The notes beneath the pieces were generated by a model that did not search any database, was not told the DNA's origin, and saw nothing but the letters and a program-made list of their open reading frames with translations. From assembly GCA_028386065.3 (NCBI GenBank), contig JAKUCV010000854.1:124001-188000 (forward strand): 64,000 bases of DNA, in the 5' to 3' direction. This document shows, in pieces, positions 44,737-55,892 of the stretch. Each line of letters begins with the position of its first letter. Position 1 is the stretch's first letter. The position numbers were made by a program, and so were the translations under genes. This stretch comes from Turnera subulata (Eukaryota; Streptophyta; Magnoliopsida; Malpighiales; Passifloraceae).

Positions 44737-45880
44737 TTAATACCCAAGGAAGACACCATCATCAGATTTAGCATCAAATTTATCAAGGTTATCCTTAGTA
44801 TTAAGTATATAACATTTAGACCAAAAAACACGAAAGTAACTGATGCTTGGTTTCTTATCAAACCAAATCTTATAAGGGGTCTTTTCAATTAAAGGACATA
44901 AGGATACTCTATTTAGAATGTAGCATGTTGTGTTTACACCCTCTGCCCAGAAATATGCAGGTAACTTATGCTCATTAAGCATAGTTCTAGCCATTTCTTG
45001 CAAAGTTCGATTCTTCCTTTCAACTACCCCATTTTGTTGAGGCGTTCTGGGACTCGAAAAGGTGTGTTCAATACCACTTTGCTCACAGAAGTGTTTAAAG
45101 ACAAGGTTATGAAATTCACCTCCATGATCACTTCTAATTTTCGAAATTTTATAACCTTTTTCATTTTGTACTTTCCTAACAAGTGTACCAAATTCATAAC
45201 ATGCATGATCCTTTTGAGCAAGAAATACTACCCATGTGTACCTAGAATAGTCATCAACCACCACAGGAACATAACTTTTACCACCTAAGCTAATGGTTCT
45301 CATGGGACCAAACAAGTCAATTCAAGTGGTCTAGATGTAGAGATAGCGTGCGTAGGTTTAAAGGAACTTTTAACCTGTTTTCCCAGCTGACATGCTCTAT
45401 ATGTGGTTTTTTTTCATATTTGAGCATTGGCAGTCCTCTCACCGACTCCTTTTTGGACTGATTTGAAATAAGATCCAAATTTTCATGACCAAGTCTTCTG
45501 TGCCCTAGAGTTGGGGTTTCTGTTCTAGCACTTAGGCACTTGAAATCAGGATTAGCCACATCATTTAGGCTGATAGAGTATATGTTACCTTATCGCTTCC
45601 CAACAAAAACCACTTGGTTTCTGTTAGTGACCAGGCATCTAGTTGCTTCAAACATAATTTTGTATCCTTTATCACATAATTGACTGATGCTTAGCAAGTT
45701 ATATTTGAGGTAATCAACCAGTAAAACATGCTCAATAACAGGACAAGAATTAATATCACCGAAACTAAGGATTTTACCCTTTGACATATCACCAAAAGTT
45801 ACATTACCTCGGTCCTTTTCAGTAAGGGATGAGAACATGGAAGAGTCCCCTGTCATGTGCCTTGAAAAACCGCTGTCCAA
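44737..45880 (-). pseudogene. Element B protease and integrase
   Basis: Protease piece 45880-45590: ILDSGFSRHMTGD (DSG kept, Cys replaced by Phe) to VFVGKR then stop. Integrase zinc region 45559-45317 is degraded (HRRLGHENLDLI; the CxxC part reads HVSW). A 10-base deletion near 45318 removes part of the LLHIDLFGP block, including the surroundings of the first catalytic Asp, and shifts frame. The core continues 45315-44737 with IRSDHGGEFHN and RTPQQNGVVERKNRTL. A stop near 44737 separates it from the RT linker. Confidence 0.9.
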
Positions 45881-45913
45881 GATCCTCTCATCCCTGTTTT
45901 CCTATCAGCATGA

Positions 45914-47720
45914 TCAAGTTTTAGGTACCCAAACTAATTTGGGTCCTTCAGGGTTAGGCTTGGTTCCTTTCGGAACCCACACATACTTTACATGACAGTT
46001 GCCTTTCTTGAACCAACAAGACCTAATGCCATGACCAACTCTACCACAGAAATGACAAGTAATATGTGGTGCTTCAGAATGATGTGAGTGCATATGTACG
46101 TTCATCTTTGGTCTATATGGTTGACTAGACCCAGCCTTAACAAATTTCATCGGTGGACTTGGTTTCTGAAAAACCACATGGTTTATAGAGCTTGGTTTGT
46201 TAAAAACCATGTGAGTAGCGCCTATTCCTTCTTTCTGCACTGAATGTCTTTGCTGCCTTAGCAGAAGATTTAAACTATCTGTTACTTTAGTGAATTTCTC
46301 AAGAGAACACTTTAGATCTTCAACACTCTTAGTTAACATATCATTTTCTTTCAGCAATTTTTCACAAGTAGCAATGTTGCAAGCAATTTTCTTTTCAAGT
46401 TCATCATGAGCATTTTAGATAGAAAATTTATCAACTGTCAAAGTTTCACAAGATTTCAGAGCTTCGGTGTGAGCAAGACTAAGCTCTTCATATGCATTTC
46501 TATGAGCTTCAGCATTATATTCAAGAATCTCAATTCTTTTCTTGTATGCACTATTTTTTTTAAGTACTTGCTTATACTTATCATGCAATTCACCGAAAGC
46601 ATCTTGTAATTCATCAAAAGTAAAGTCAGGAGCATTAAATACCTCAGATTCTTCTTGAGCCTTCAGACAAAGGTTCACAGCATCTTCTATTTCAGAATCG
46701 CTTTCAGAATCCGAGTCATCCCAAGCGACCATAGCCCTCTTCCCTTTGGTTTTTGAAGAGTCATATCTGTTCTTCTTCTAATGTGGACATTCAGCTTTAA
46801 TGTGACCAGGTCGGTTACAGCCAAAACAGATTAGAGGATCTTTCTTTGGTTCTTCAATCTTCAAACCTCTAGGACTTCTACCCTTTTGCTGCTTTTTCAT
46901 CTTGAGATATCTTATAACCCTTTTGGAAAGAAGTGCCACTTCAGAGTCACTATCTTCATCACCAGATTCATGGGATTTTAAGGCCAGGTCCTTCTTCTTA
47001 GATTCCTTGGTTTCAAACTTGGAATTATGCACTATAAGCTTCCCAATCAGCTCATCATAGGTGAAAGTGTTCAAGTTCTGAGCTTCTTCTATGGCAGTCA
47101 CTTTAGGTTCCCACTCCTTAGGTAGAGACCTAAGTACCTTTGCAACCTTCTCTCTATGTGTGATAACCTTCCCAAGAGTTGCAATGCTTTTGCACATGAT
47201 TGTGAAGCGAGTATCCATCTCTTGTATGGTTTCACCAGAAACCATCTGAAACAGTTCAAAGTCCCTCATGAGACGATTGAGCCTTGACTCCTTTACTTGG
47301 TTTGTGCCTTCATGAGTGACACATAGAAGCCTCCAGATCTCATAGGCAGTTTCACAAGATCTGACTTTTTGAAATTCACTCTCACTTATTCCACAAAGAA
47401 GGACATTCTTGGCTTGAGCATCAAGTTTAGCCTTTTTGAGCTCCTCTTCTAACCAGAACTGCATGTCCCTCAGTCTGGCATAAGGATGCTGGACTATGTT
47501 CCACATCTCCATATCTTTGCCTTCAAGGAAGATCTTCATCCTGAACTTCCAGTAATCAAAGTTTGCACCATCGAAGTGGGGTGCTTTGTTGATGCTATTT
47601 CCCTCATAAGCCATGATCTTTGCCTTCAAGGAAGATCTTCATCCTAAACTTCCAGTAATCAAAGTTTGCACCATCGTAGTGGGATGCTTTGTTGATGCTA
47701 TTTCCCTCATAAGCCATGAT
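45914..47720 (-). pseudogene. Element B gag (broken)
   Basis: Starts MAYEGNSINKAPHFDGANFD; the first 103 bp including this start are duplicated (47515-47617 and 47618-47720). 283 codons open, with CFGCNRPGHIKAECPH, to a TAG near 46776 (Gln in A). Then 46732-46415 and 46357-45914 with the second knuckle CHFCGRVGHGIRSC, the frame being cut by a TAA at 46413-46415 (Gln in A). Ends VWVPKT then TGA, TGA, TAG as in A. Confidence 0.9.
47515..47720. repeat. 103-bp tandem duplication at the start of B gag
   Basis: Two copies of 103 bp (ctttgccttcaaggaagatc...), differing at a few bases. Gives two potential in-frame or shifted gag starts. Not present in A. Confidence 0.9.
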
Positions 47721-47757
47721 CTTTGCCTCTGGATGTTACTCCTTTATACTAAGGACG

Positions 47758-47773
47758 TGGCTCCGCTACCAAT
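47758..47773 (-). other. Primer binding site of element B
   Basis: Minus strand attggtagcggagcca adjacent to the 5' LTR; identical to that of A. Confidence 0.78.
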
Positions 47774-48992
47774 TGTTAGCCCGAATAGGCCTGAGAGGAG
47801 GGGGGTGGTGAATCAGGCTATCCTTCAATCGAGGTTGGTTTCTGAGTTGGTTTCTATGAAATCACTTTGGTTTTTGAGGAACCAAGTAGTTTCTTTATGA
47901 ACCACAAACACACAGAACTAATCAGTGTGAAATGCACAAAGGTAGAGAGAACAGAAGAGAGAAAGGTTGGCACAGTGATTTATAGTGGTTCCCCCTCACC
48001 AGGTACCTCCACTACCTAAAGGCCTTTCCTTTAGGATTTTAGAAACTCTCACTATCTGAGGCTTTTGCGGGGATCAGCCTTAATCGATTACAAAAACCAA
48101 GCTTTTGCAGGCTAAGCTCAAACCATTACACACAAAAGCTTTTGTAGGCTAAGCTCTAACCTTTACAAGTTTTTCCCAGGCTAAACTCTAACCTTTACTC
48201 AAATCAAAACCCTGATTTGAGGACCCAGCTACACTACACTAGTCTTGCCTAAACACTCTACCCTTTGTAAGGACTTGGAGAACAAGATTAAGCACAAATT
48301 CAAAGCTCTCAAGAACAGTGAGAAGACAGCAGTTATAAGCTCAAGAATCATCTCAATAGCACGTTTTCAAATGGCTGGGTTGAGGAAGAAAGATATGCAA
48401 TTGCCTTCCTTATATAGTGCTTGAGTTGGTGGGGGTAGGTGAGATATTTTTCTCTTCCTCCAACGGCTACAATCTCCCAAGAAGCTCCAAATCAGACCTT
48501 GATGCTCTGCAGGATGCTGCTGCTTCATTTTGAGGAAGTCCACTCTCCATTTGCCTTCATTATACAAAGACTTTCCATTTTAGGCAATTCGGACCACATG
48601 GTCCCCTTCACATAATTGATCAAAGAGAGGTAAGAGACAAGGGTTGAAGACTTCTGCTTAGTGTTGGACCATTTTTCTCTGCCCGTTGAAGTAGTTGGGA
48701 GTTGTCCTTAGTTACTGTATGGACCATTGGGACTACTTGGCCACTTGCAGCTGGGACCACGACGTTGACAGTCAGGTGTGGTTTCTTCTGAAACCAAGCC
48801 GTCTGGTTTTTGGATAGAACCAAGTTGAAAACCAAACTGAAAACCAAGCTGCAATAAGACTCAACACAAGTATATATAGCAAACTTCTAATCTAGTTTGT
48901 TAGTCATCAAAATCATAATATATCAACACACTAAACATGGTTAATTATAAATTAACATTAATTTGAGTATTAGACCCATGTTTAGGCTAACA
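47774..48992 (-). repeat. 5' LTR of element B
   Basis: 1,219 bp, TGTTAGCCC...GGCTAACA, TATA box on the minus strand at 48410-48416, inverted copies of the U5 repeats at 48050-48200, followed by TSD AAAGG. Confidence 0.93.
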
Positions 48993-48997
48993 AAAGG
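48993..48997. repeat. Target-site duplication AAAGG (right) of element B
   Basis: Second copy of 36161-36165. Confidence 0.93.
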
Positions 48998-49287
48998 GAC
49001 ATGAACTATTCGGAATAAATTTTTGTATAGAAATCCTTAAATTGAATTTTTTTTATCGATATTTATTGATCTTCACGATATTCTAAATTATATAATTTGT
49101 CATATTAAATTATATATTTAATAAAAAACTATTTACATTATTTTGTTGACTTTTACAGTATAAGAGAGTCGTTATAGAAGACTTATAATTTGTTGCTATT
49201 CTTGATATTCTAAATTATATATTTAATAAAGAAGTTAATTCTATTAATCTGCTCACCCTTAATAGACTACATGTCATTCAATAGTGT
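48998..49287 (-). other. H3 middle segment between B and D
   Basis: 290 bases of AT-rich Helitron sequence, without genes. Confidence 0.5.
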
Positions 49288-49292
49288 ATGAC
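49288..49292. repeat. Target-site duplication ATGAC (left) of element D
   Basis: ATGAC before TGTGAATACCC at 49293 and again at 57507-57511. Confidence 0.92.
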
Positions 49293-50050
49293 TGTGAATA
49301 CCCGACCCAAAATCACTTGGGCCTATTCACCTTTCCTTTACACCTTCTTCATAACCATCATCCAACATCTGTGGAGTCGCCACCCAAATTCTATTATGGG
49401 ACAAAAACTTGGGAAAAATCCTTCATGTGACTCCATTTAGGCAACTGGATAACGAACCAAAGATGCTGGACCCAGGGATTCGTCATGGATGGGAAGGTGT
49501 TAGGCACCCATCCATGTTGGGGCGAAACTTTATGCAATTACAGGATTTTATGTGCCTTGTGCAAGTGCGCAAGTGTGAGCACCAAAACACATAATAACTG
49601 AATATTAAAAAGAAAGGGGAGAAGAAGAAGATTGGGCTTGAGTTTCCACCACTAGAAACCACCTACGCACTCCGGCAACTTGGTTCAAAGCCCACGTAGT
49701 TCTTGACATGGCATCACAACAATCACATCATCATCAACATCAACATCTCAACAATAATTGGTCAGACAAAAAGGGATTAGGATTACCTCTTGTAGCCCTT
49801 CTCTAGCTCTTTGGTTTGGGTTGTGCCTCCCACACAATTTCCTCCCACTCCTCAATTCAATCTTGGAGTTCTTCTTGATTTTCCCCTTTGTTGCCTTCAA
49901 TGGATGATGCTACCTACGAAATTCTACCAGATTGTTTCCTATGGAACTATTTCTTAAGCTTGGAGAGATAGAGTTTCTCCAAGCTTCAAAGCTTTATGAA
50001 GTGTGCTTGTGTAATAGAATGTGTGTCCTGAAATGTGAGAGGGGGGTCCT

Positions 50051-50057
50051 ATTTATA
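50051..50057 (-). promoter_or_regulatory. TATA box in the D LTR
   Basis: Minus strand TATAAAT followed by AGGACCCC; conserved in the other LTR at 56651-56657. Confidence 0.6.
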
Positions 50058-50169
50058 ATGTTTTGGATAGCCTAGGGGTGTGGACCGACTCAATGATCAA
50101 GGTAATGGCCAAAAATCTGGGCCAAAACCGACTAGAATCAGATTACGGGCGAAAATCGGGGAGAAAACA

Positions 50170-50325
50170 CATTTCTGGGTGTGCATGACCGCCATGGCCG
50201 GTAGTCATCCTATAGATGATAACCAGGCCGGGCGGTCAAGGGTGGAAGACCGCCTAGGCATGGCGGTCATGGGTGGAAGACCGCCCAGGCCCAGCGGTCA
50301 TCCCGAGATGACCGCCTGCGCCTAC
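50170..50325. repeat. GGCGGTCAT inverted-repeat cluster in the D LTR
   Basis: Several copies of gcggtcat and atgaccgc in both orientations, interleaved with tggaagaccgcc, able to form nested hairpins. The sister LTR (56790-56890) has fewer units, so the cluster has changed copy number. Related sequence at 1045-1108. Confidence 0.8.
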
Positions 50326-50935
50326 GCGTCTCACCCGTTCTTTCCTTTCTCGGTCCCGATTCTCCCCTAATTCCCCCTTGATTGATCCTACCGCGTAATC
50401 AACCCCTAGAATGCCCAGAATCCTCTGCTTTCTTGATTACTACTCCTCTCAATCATCTCCTAATTGACGAATTACACATTGGTTCCTCATTTTAAGCCAA
50501 AATCATACCAAAAACATTCTTGCTATTATGGAATGATTTAACTTTGATTTTCCACGAAAATCAAAGCTAAATTTGTCTGCAAGCGAGGTGTTAATGGGCT
50601 GTGCAACTCTGAAGAAAAGTCCATACCTTATTAAATTGGACCCTTACATTCATCTTCAACCCAAGAATAGATATAATTGGGTTTAATAAATAAACAAGCC
50701 CGATTTTAATGAGAAAAATTACATTTCAGCAATTTAGTCCTTAACATATCCTATGATTAAATCGTCTCATTAATCCTAGGCATATAAAAGTCTTAATTAC
50801 TATAACGTATAAGTTCTACTAAAATTAAATCCCGTCCATGCTTCAACCCAGGACTAACTCATCAATCTTATGATTCAAACATGTCTGGGGTCTAATCTCA
50901 ATATAATTTTCATGAGTCAAATTTGGGTGTTCACA

Positions 50936-52530
50936 GATGCCCCTCGTTGGTGAGTCCTTAAAACTAAGGACGAAGCAACGCAAGAAAGGAACAACCAAAT
51001 TTGGATAATGGTTGTGAGTATTGTGGACCATGAATTTTGTGCAGCTATGCTCTTGGTTTGAAAATCTGGGGCAGCTATGCCACCAAGACACAATCCAAAT
51101 CATTCAAAATGATGGGGCAACCATACCCCCAAATACGTAATCATCTCAAAATTTTGGGCAGCTATGCCCTCAGGAGGTGATCAATTTTAGAAACTTGGAT
51201 AGCTATGTACTCAGTTTGCAATAAACTTAAAAAAGCTGGGCAGCTATGTCCCTAGTGTAACTATTTTTGAAAACACGGGCAGCTATACCCTCAATGTAGT
51301 CAACTTCAAAAAATTGGGTAGCTATGCCCCTGACATAATTAGCTTCACAAACTCGGGCAGCTATGCCCTTGGTTTGAAATCATCTTGAAGAAAACGGGCA
51401 GCTATGCCCTTAACATAATCAAATTAACAAATCAGGAAGCTATGCCCTCCATATAATCAAATTCAAAAACACGGGCAGCTATGCCCTTCATGCAACGAAG
51501 TTAAGAACTCGGGCAACTATGCCCATCAATTAAATTTTGAAAACTCGGGTAGCTATAACCTTCAAATTTAAAAATTTGGGCAACTATGCCCTTTATGCGA
51601 TCAAAGTAAAAACTCAGACAGCTATGCCCTTCATGCAATTAAATTCAAAAACAACGGGCGGCTATGCCCATCATACAACCAAGTTAAGAACTCGGGCAGC
51701 TATGCCCTTTAAATTCAAATATTTGGGTAGTTATGCCCTTCATATGCTCTACTTCAAAAACATCCGGCCAACTATGCCCCTCTCAATAATTTGGGCAGCT
51801 ATGCCCAAGGTGTAATCAACTTTGAAAATATGGGCAGCTATGCCCTCCTCAACTTCAATAATTAAGGCAGCTATGCCCCTCATGTTCAAAAAAGTCCGGG
51901 CAGCTATACCCTTGAGTACTTAAATCAAGAATCGGGACAGCTATGTCCTTCTCAATGACACAGGCAGCTATGCCCAGGCAGTTATGCCTTTCATGCAAGC
52001 AAATTCAAAAACTTGGGCAGCTATGCCCCTTGTGCTTAAAAGCTCGGGCAGCTATGCCCCTGATGTATCAAAAGAAATCCGGGCAGCTATGCCCACCATG
52101 CAGTCATGAACTTGGGCAGCTATGCCCTTCCATTTCAAAAACTTGGGCAGCTACGCCCTTGATCTAAAATCGACTCAAAAGGTTCGGGCAGCTATGCCCC
52201 TCAGATGTATAAATCCTCGGGCAGCTATACCCCTAATAAACTTAAATCAAAAAATTTGGGCAACTATGCCCATGGCGTAATTAATTTCGAAAATGCGGGC
52301 AGCTATGCCCTCTTTCAACATTAAAAAATTAGGGCAGCTATGCCCCCCATGTTCAAAAATCCAGGCAGTTATGCCTTTTATTCAACTTTCAAAATTAGGG
52401 CATCTATGCCCCTTATTCAAGTTCAAAAAATTAGGGCAACTATGCCCTTTGTGTACTTATTCCAAAAAAACATAGGCAGCTATGCCCTTGGGATCAGACA
52501 TCAACACTAATGAGGTAGCATGCCCCGAAA
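50936..52530. repeat. Minisatellite of GGGCAGCTATGCCC hairpins in the D 3' UTR
   Basis: About 40 units of 30-45 bp, each with the near-invariant gggcagctatgccc (5-bp arms GGGCA/TGCCC, 4-base loop) and an A-rich variable spacer such as aattcaaaaac. Direction agrees with a 3' UTR position in a minus-strand Tat-type element. Short ORFs here follow the repeat. Confidence 0.95.
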
Positions 52531-52760
52531 ATCACACAATTCAAACCATGGGGTAGCATGCCCCTGGCATCATTTCACAAAAAAAAGGTTTAGGCCTTAC
52601 GACTCGTTCTACCAAAAATGCCCCAAACTCATCGCATCAAACAACAAAAGTTGGGGCTTACATCTCCTGGAATGCCCTAAACAACACACATCAACTTTAT
52701 AAAAAATTGGGCCTTACATCTTCCCAAGAATGCCCGTAACAATAACAAATCAATTTTGGG
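52531..52760. repeat. Divergent edge units of the D minisatellite
   Basis: Units change to ggggtagcatgcccc and then to longer units with gggccttacatctt...atgccc, so several repeat variants follow each other at the array edge. Confidence 0.75.
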
Positions 52761-54196
52761 CCTGGTAGGGCCCACATGCAAAATATCATAAATCCAAGTA
52801 GTGTATATATGAGTGCCTCTTGGTTTTCAAGGAAGGGTTTTGCTCTCTCTTCTCTCTCTTTTCTCTCCCTATTTTTTTTTCTTTTTCAAAATTGGATTTG
52901 GGTATCTCTTTTCTTTCTTCAGGCTTTACCGAGTTTAAGACTCCATAAGACAAACCTTGGGGTACCCAGGGACCTTCTTCGAAACTCGTTCGAATAATTC
53001 TAAGGCAAAGATGAGTGAAGATTCTCGTGAGAGAGTAGACCAGCCAAGAAAAGGCATCCTTGAAATGTGCAAACATGATTTCGAGCCAGGGGGTAGATGA
53101 TGTCGTTCTACTTGTGCCTTGTAGAGGTGGATGAAACCACAATTCATGCTGCTATCAAGCCCTCAAATAATGATCACTATGTGCTTTGTCCTCGTTCACT
53201 CTTCTGTTTTTCATACTTCTCAATTGTACCGGGACCCCTCTCTATGCATGCCAAAAAGTAGTCAATAATTTCATTCATACTAAGGTGACTGCAAACATTT
53301 TTGTGACAGATCAATTCTTGGTTAAATGGTTGGACCATTAGTAGAACAGGTGTCAAAGCTTAGTTTATCAAGAAAGTTAGACTTGGAAAGGGAGGGGATT
53401 TTTGTTTTGACCGCATCTTTATTTTAGGTTGCCTACGTATTCCTAAACAAAACACTCTCTTTGATTTTTTTTATTTTAATAGGAACACCTCTGCTTAAAA
53501 GACCTGCTTTGATTGAAATTCGGGTCCCCATTCATATGTGAACTTTGTGAAAAAGGGGGATATATGAACTTCTCGATTTCATGGATTGATGATCTAGAGG
53601 GTGTTCCTATTTTTTCTCTTTTTTCTTTTCTATTTTTTTTTTGGTGCCACGTTTAAGAAATCAGGTCCCCGTAGTTCGGGTGAAGACGGGCCAGAAGTCT
53701 CACCTTTCACGATTTTTCCCATTGATCAAAATCAGACTATTTTAGGAAAGCTTCTCCCCCCAAGTCTTCAGTGAAGGTTGTGTTTGAAGGTTGGTGTCCA
53801 GTTCAGGGTTTTTAGGTGTGGCTGCTCCATGTTAGCCAGGGTTTGTGCTTCAAGCACTACTCTATTTCTAAAACAGGAGGCTTCTTTCTTGTGGCCTCGG
53901 CCAAGATCCTAGAATCTAGTGTGGAGGCACGTTGATAAGCTGGGTTTCAATGGCTTAACTTTGAATTGATCCATTTAGATGTTCGGCAAGCCAAACTTGA
54001 AATGTTTGCAAATTCCGTTCACCTTAGCATAAACTACGTTATTTTCTGAATCATGAATTGCAGTAATCGAGATACGAAAGAAGAGGCACATTTTATTGAT
54101 TAAGTGAACACGTGACACAAAAGCAAAGTCATAAAAACGATGAACAAAACTTTCACTTCTTTCAAACATAGCAAACACTATCGCTTATCAGCCCTC
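52761..54196 (-). other. Element D internal region without recognisable genes
   Basis: Lies where Tat/Ogre elements have pol. No RT, RNase H or integrase motif was found on either strand. Contains a CT-rich tract (52838-52870). Confidence 0.6.
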
Positions 54197-55370
54197 TCAC
54201 ATCTCTACATCTTTTGGGGGCAAGACTATCTCATTCTGTTCCACCAGATCTTGGATCTCGTGACGGAGTCTAAAACAATCGTCCGTGGCATGCCTGGCTG
54301 CTTGGTGAAATTCACAAAACTTATTCCGGTCCCCTCTAATCGGAAACCCAGGTTTCGGCTCCAAAGGCTGCAACAGGTTTACCTCTATGCATTTCTTGAG
54401 CATCTTTCCCAAAGACATAGGAAGAGGGTGAATTCCTAAGTCTTGACCCAACTTGCACCGGTGCCTGGGTAGTCATGTGATTTACTTCAACGGACTTGTT
54501 TCCTTGTGCTGAGATGAAGTTCCGCCTAGGGGTAGTAGTGTCCACTGCTACTTTGATCTTGCCGAAAGCAATTGCATCCTCTAACTGTGTCCCTACCCCA
54601 ATGAGGGCTTTGATATCAGCATAATAATTGCCAACCATACGATCATAATACATAGGTTGAAGGTTCTTGATCACCATTTGCACTTGCTCCTCTTGTGGAG
54701 GTCGATTCACCATTAAAGACGCCTTGTTACTCCACCTTGTGATAAAGGCTGAGAACGTCTCTTGGGCTTCTTGCTTAGTCGTCTCGAGATCCCTTTTGGT
54801 CACATCCACTTCGATGTTGTAGCTGTATTGGTTCAAAAACTCTTTGCAGATGTCATCCCACTTGCTCACCTTGCTCTCATCCAAATTCATGAAGTACTTT
54901 AGGGCTGCTCCTGATAAAGTCCATTGAAACAACTGGGACATTAACTCGGGCCCAATCCCCATAGGTTGCTGCATCCTGACATAGATCTTCAGATGAATTC
55001 TTGGGCATCCCATTCCATTGAATTTCTCGATGTTTGGCATCTTGAACTTCTCACGAAGGCGGGCTTCAGGGAACAAAGATAGACGTTCCAAGTTTCAATC
55101 ATCCTTTTTACTCTTCATGGCTTTCAACAATTCTTTCACTCTTCTAAGCCTCTCCCCATCTCTTTTGGATTCTTGTGTCACCGAGTCATCATCCTGTATG
55201 ACCACCACATTATTTTCGATGCCTGGTTTCGAGCCTTGTCCCCCATCACTCCCAGGGGACACCATCTTCCCTTTCTTCATGGCCAATAGTGCATCTCTGA
55301 CATTCGGATCTTTTTGCAGATCCAAGGATTCCTCAGCCACATTGGTCTTAGCAACGTTGTCCTCACTCAT
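54197..55370 (-). pseudogene. Element D gag (Tat/Ogre type, broken)
   Basis: ATG 55370 opens MSEDNVAKTNVAEESLDLQK, a 91-codon N-terminal part ending at a TGA (about 55093). The gag core continues in the same frame: MPNIEKFNGMGCPRIHLKIY, FQWTLSGAALKYFMNL, WDDICKEFLNQYSYN, ETFSAFITRWSNKA. Near 54470 the frame shifts to MSLGKMLKKCIEVNLLQPLE, KFCEFHQAARHATDDCFRLR, and HEIQDLVEQNEI. The FCEFHxxxGHxTDDC block is characteristic of Tat/Ogre gag. Gag would package element RNA; here it is split into three pieces. Confidence 0.88.
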
Positions 55371-55870
55371 CTTGCCCTAGTATTTAGATCACAGGTGTCA
55401 AAGTCCGCGGTACCCCAGAGCCTTCTTGACTCACATGTTTTTTTTGTTGGTTTTCTCTTTAGGTATATACAAATGAAAGAGGGAACTCTATTTACACTTA
55501 CTTGAATTCACCACAATAATCACCCAAATACACGTACCACTTATTGATTCACAATGCATGAGATGTTCAGGGTATGTAGCTGGTTGGGTGCCAAAAGACT
55601 GCCGCTAAGGAATAGTTTGGCCTACTCACATGTGATAAAAGATATTGCGTGAGGTCCAAGGCCAATTAATCCCTATCATTGCATGAGCAGCGAGAAACCG
55701 GTTCACACATGCCACTATCGCTTAAAGAAAGCATTGTAGCGGACTTGGCTCCCCTGGCCCTCTTACGGTAAGGGCTTCACAACATTTATCATGAATTCAA
55801 GGCACTTATGATGACACATAAAAAGGCATAAAGAAATTCAATAATTACACAAAGTTTCTTGAACCCTCAA
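55371..55870 (-). other. Element D 5' leader
   Basis: About 500 bases between PBS and gag, no ORF of note. Confidence 0.6.
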
Positions 55871-55890
55871 AGTCCCCAGTGGAGTCGCCA
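55871..55890 (-). other. Primer binding site of element D
   Basis: Minus strand TGGCGACTCCACTGGGGACT, starting two bases after the 5' LTR. This PBS is usual in Tat/Ogre elements and resembles the complement of a tRNA-Arg 3' end. Confidence 0.8.
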
Positions 55891-55892
55891 GC

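Larger units (their letters stand above)
36166..48992 (-). mobile_element. SIRE/Maximus-like Ty1/Copia retrotransposon B
   Basis: 12.8 kb including a 1.7-kb insertion; minus orientation, TSD AAAGG. LTRs 36166-37441 and 47774-48992 (TGTTAGCCC...GGCTAACA on the plus strand). Contains gag, PR, IN, RT, RNH and the longest preserved version of the third, env-like ORF. All coding regions carry stops or frameshifts, and RT has YVDN instead of YVDD. Closely related to A (same LTR family, same PBS, same gag start). Confidence 0.93.
49293..50935 (-). repeat. 3' LTR of element D
   Basis: 1,643 bp. Contains GC-rich inverted repeats GGCGGTCAT/ATGACCGCC at 50170-50320 and a TATA box (minus strand TATAAAT, 50051-50057). 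The minus strand acgaggggcatc before the LTR start is the likely polypurine tract. Confidence 0.9.

Noticed and set aside
51537..52475. ORFs rich in GQLCP repeats
   Set aside because: They are translations of the hairpin minisatellite in a 3' UTR; frame and length follow the repeat, with no start context.
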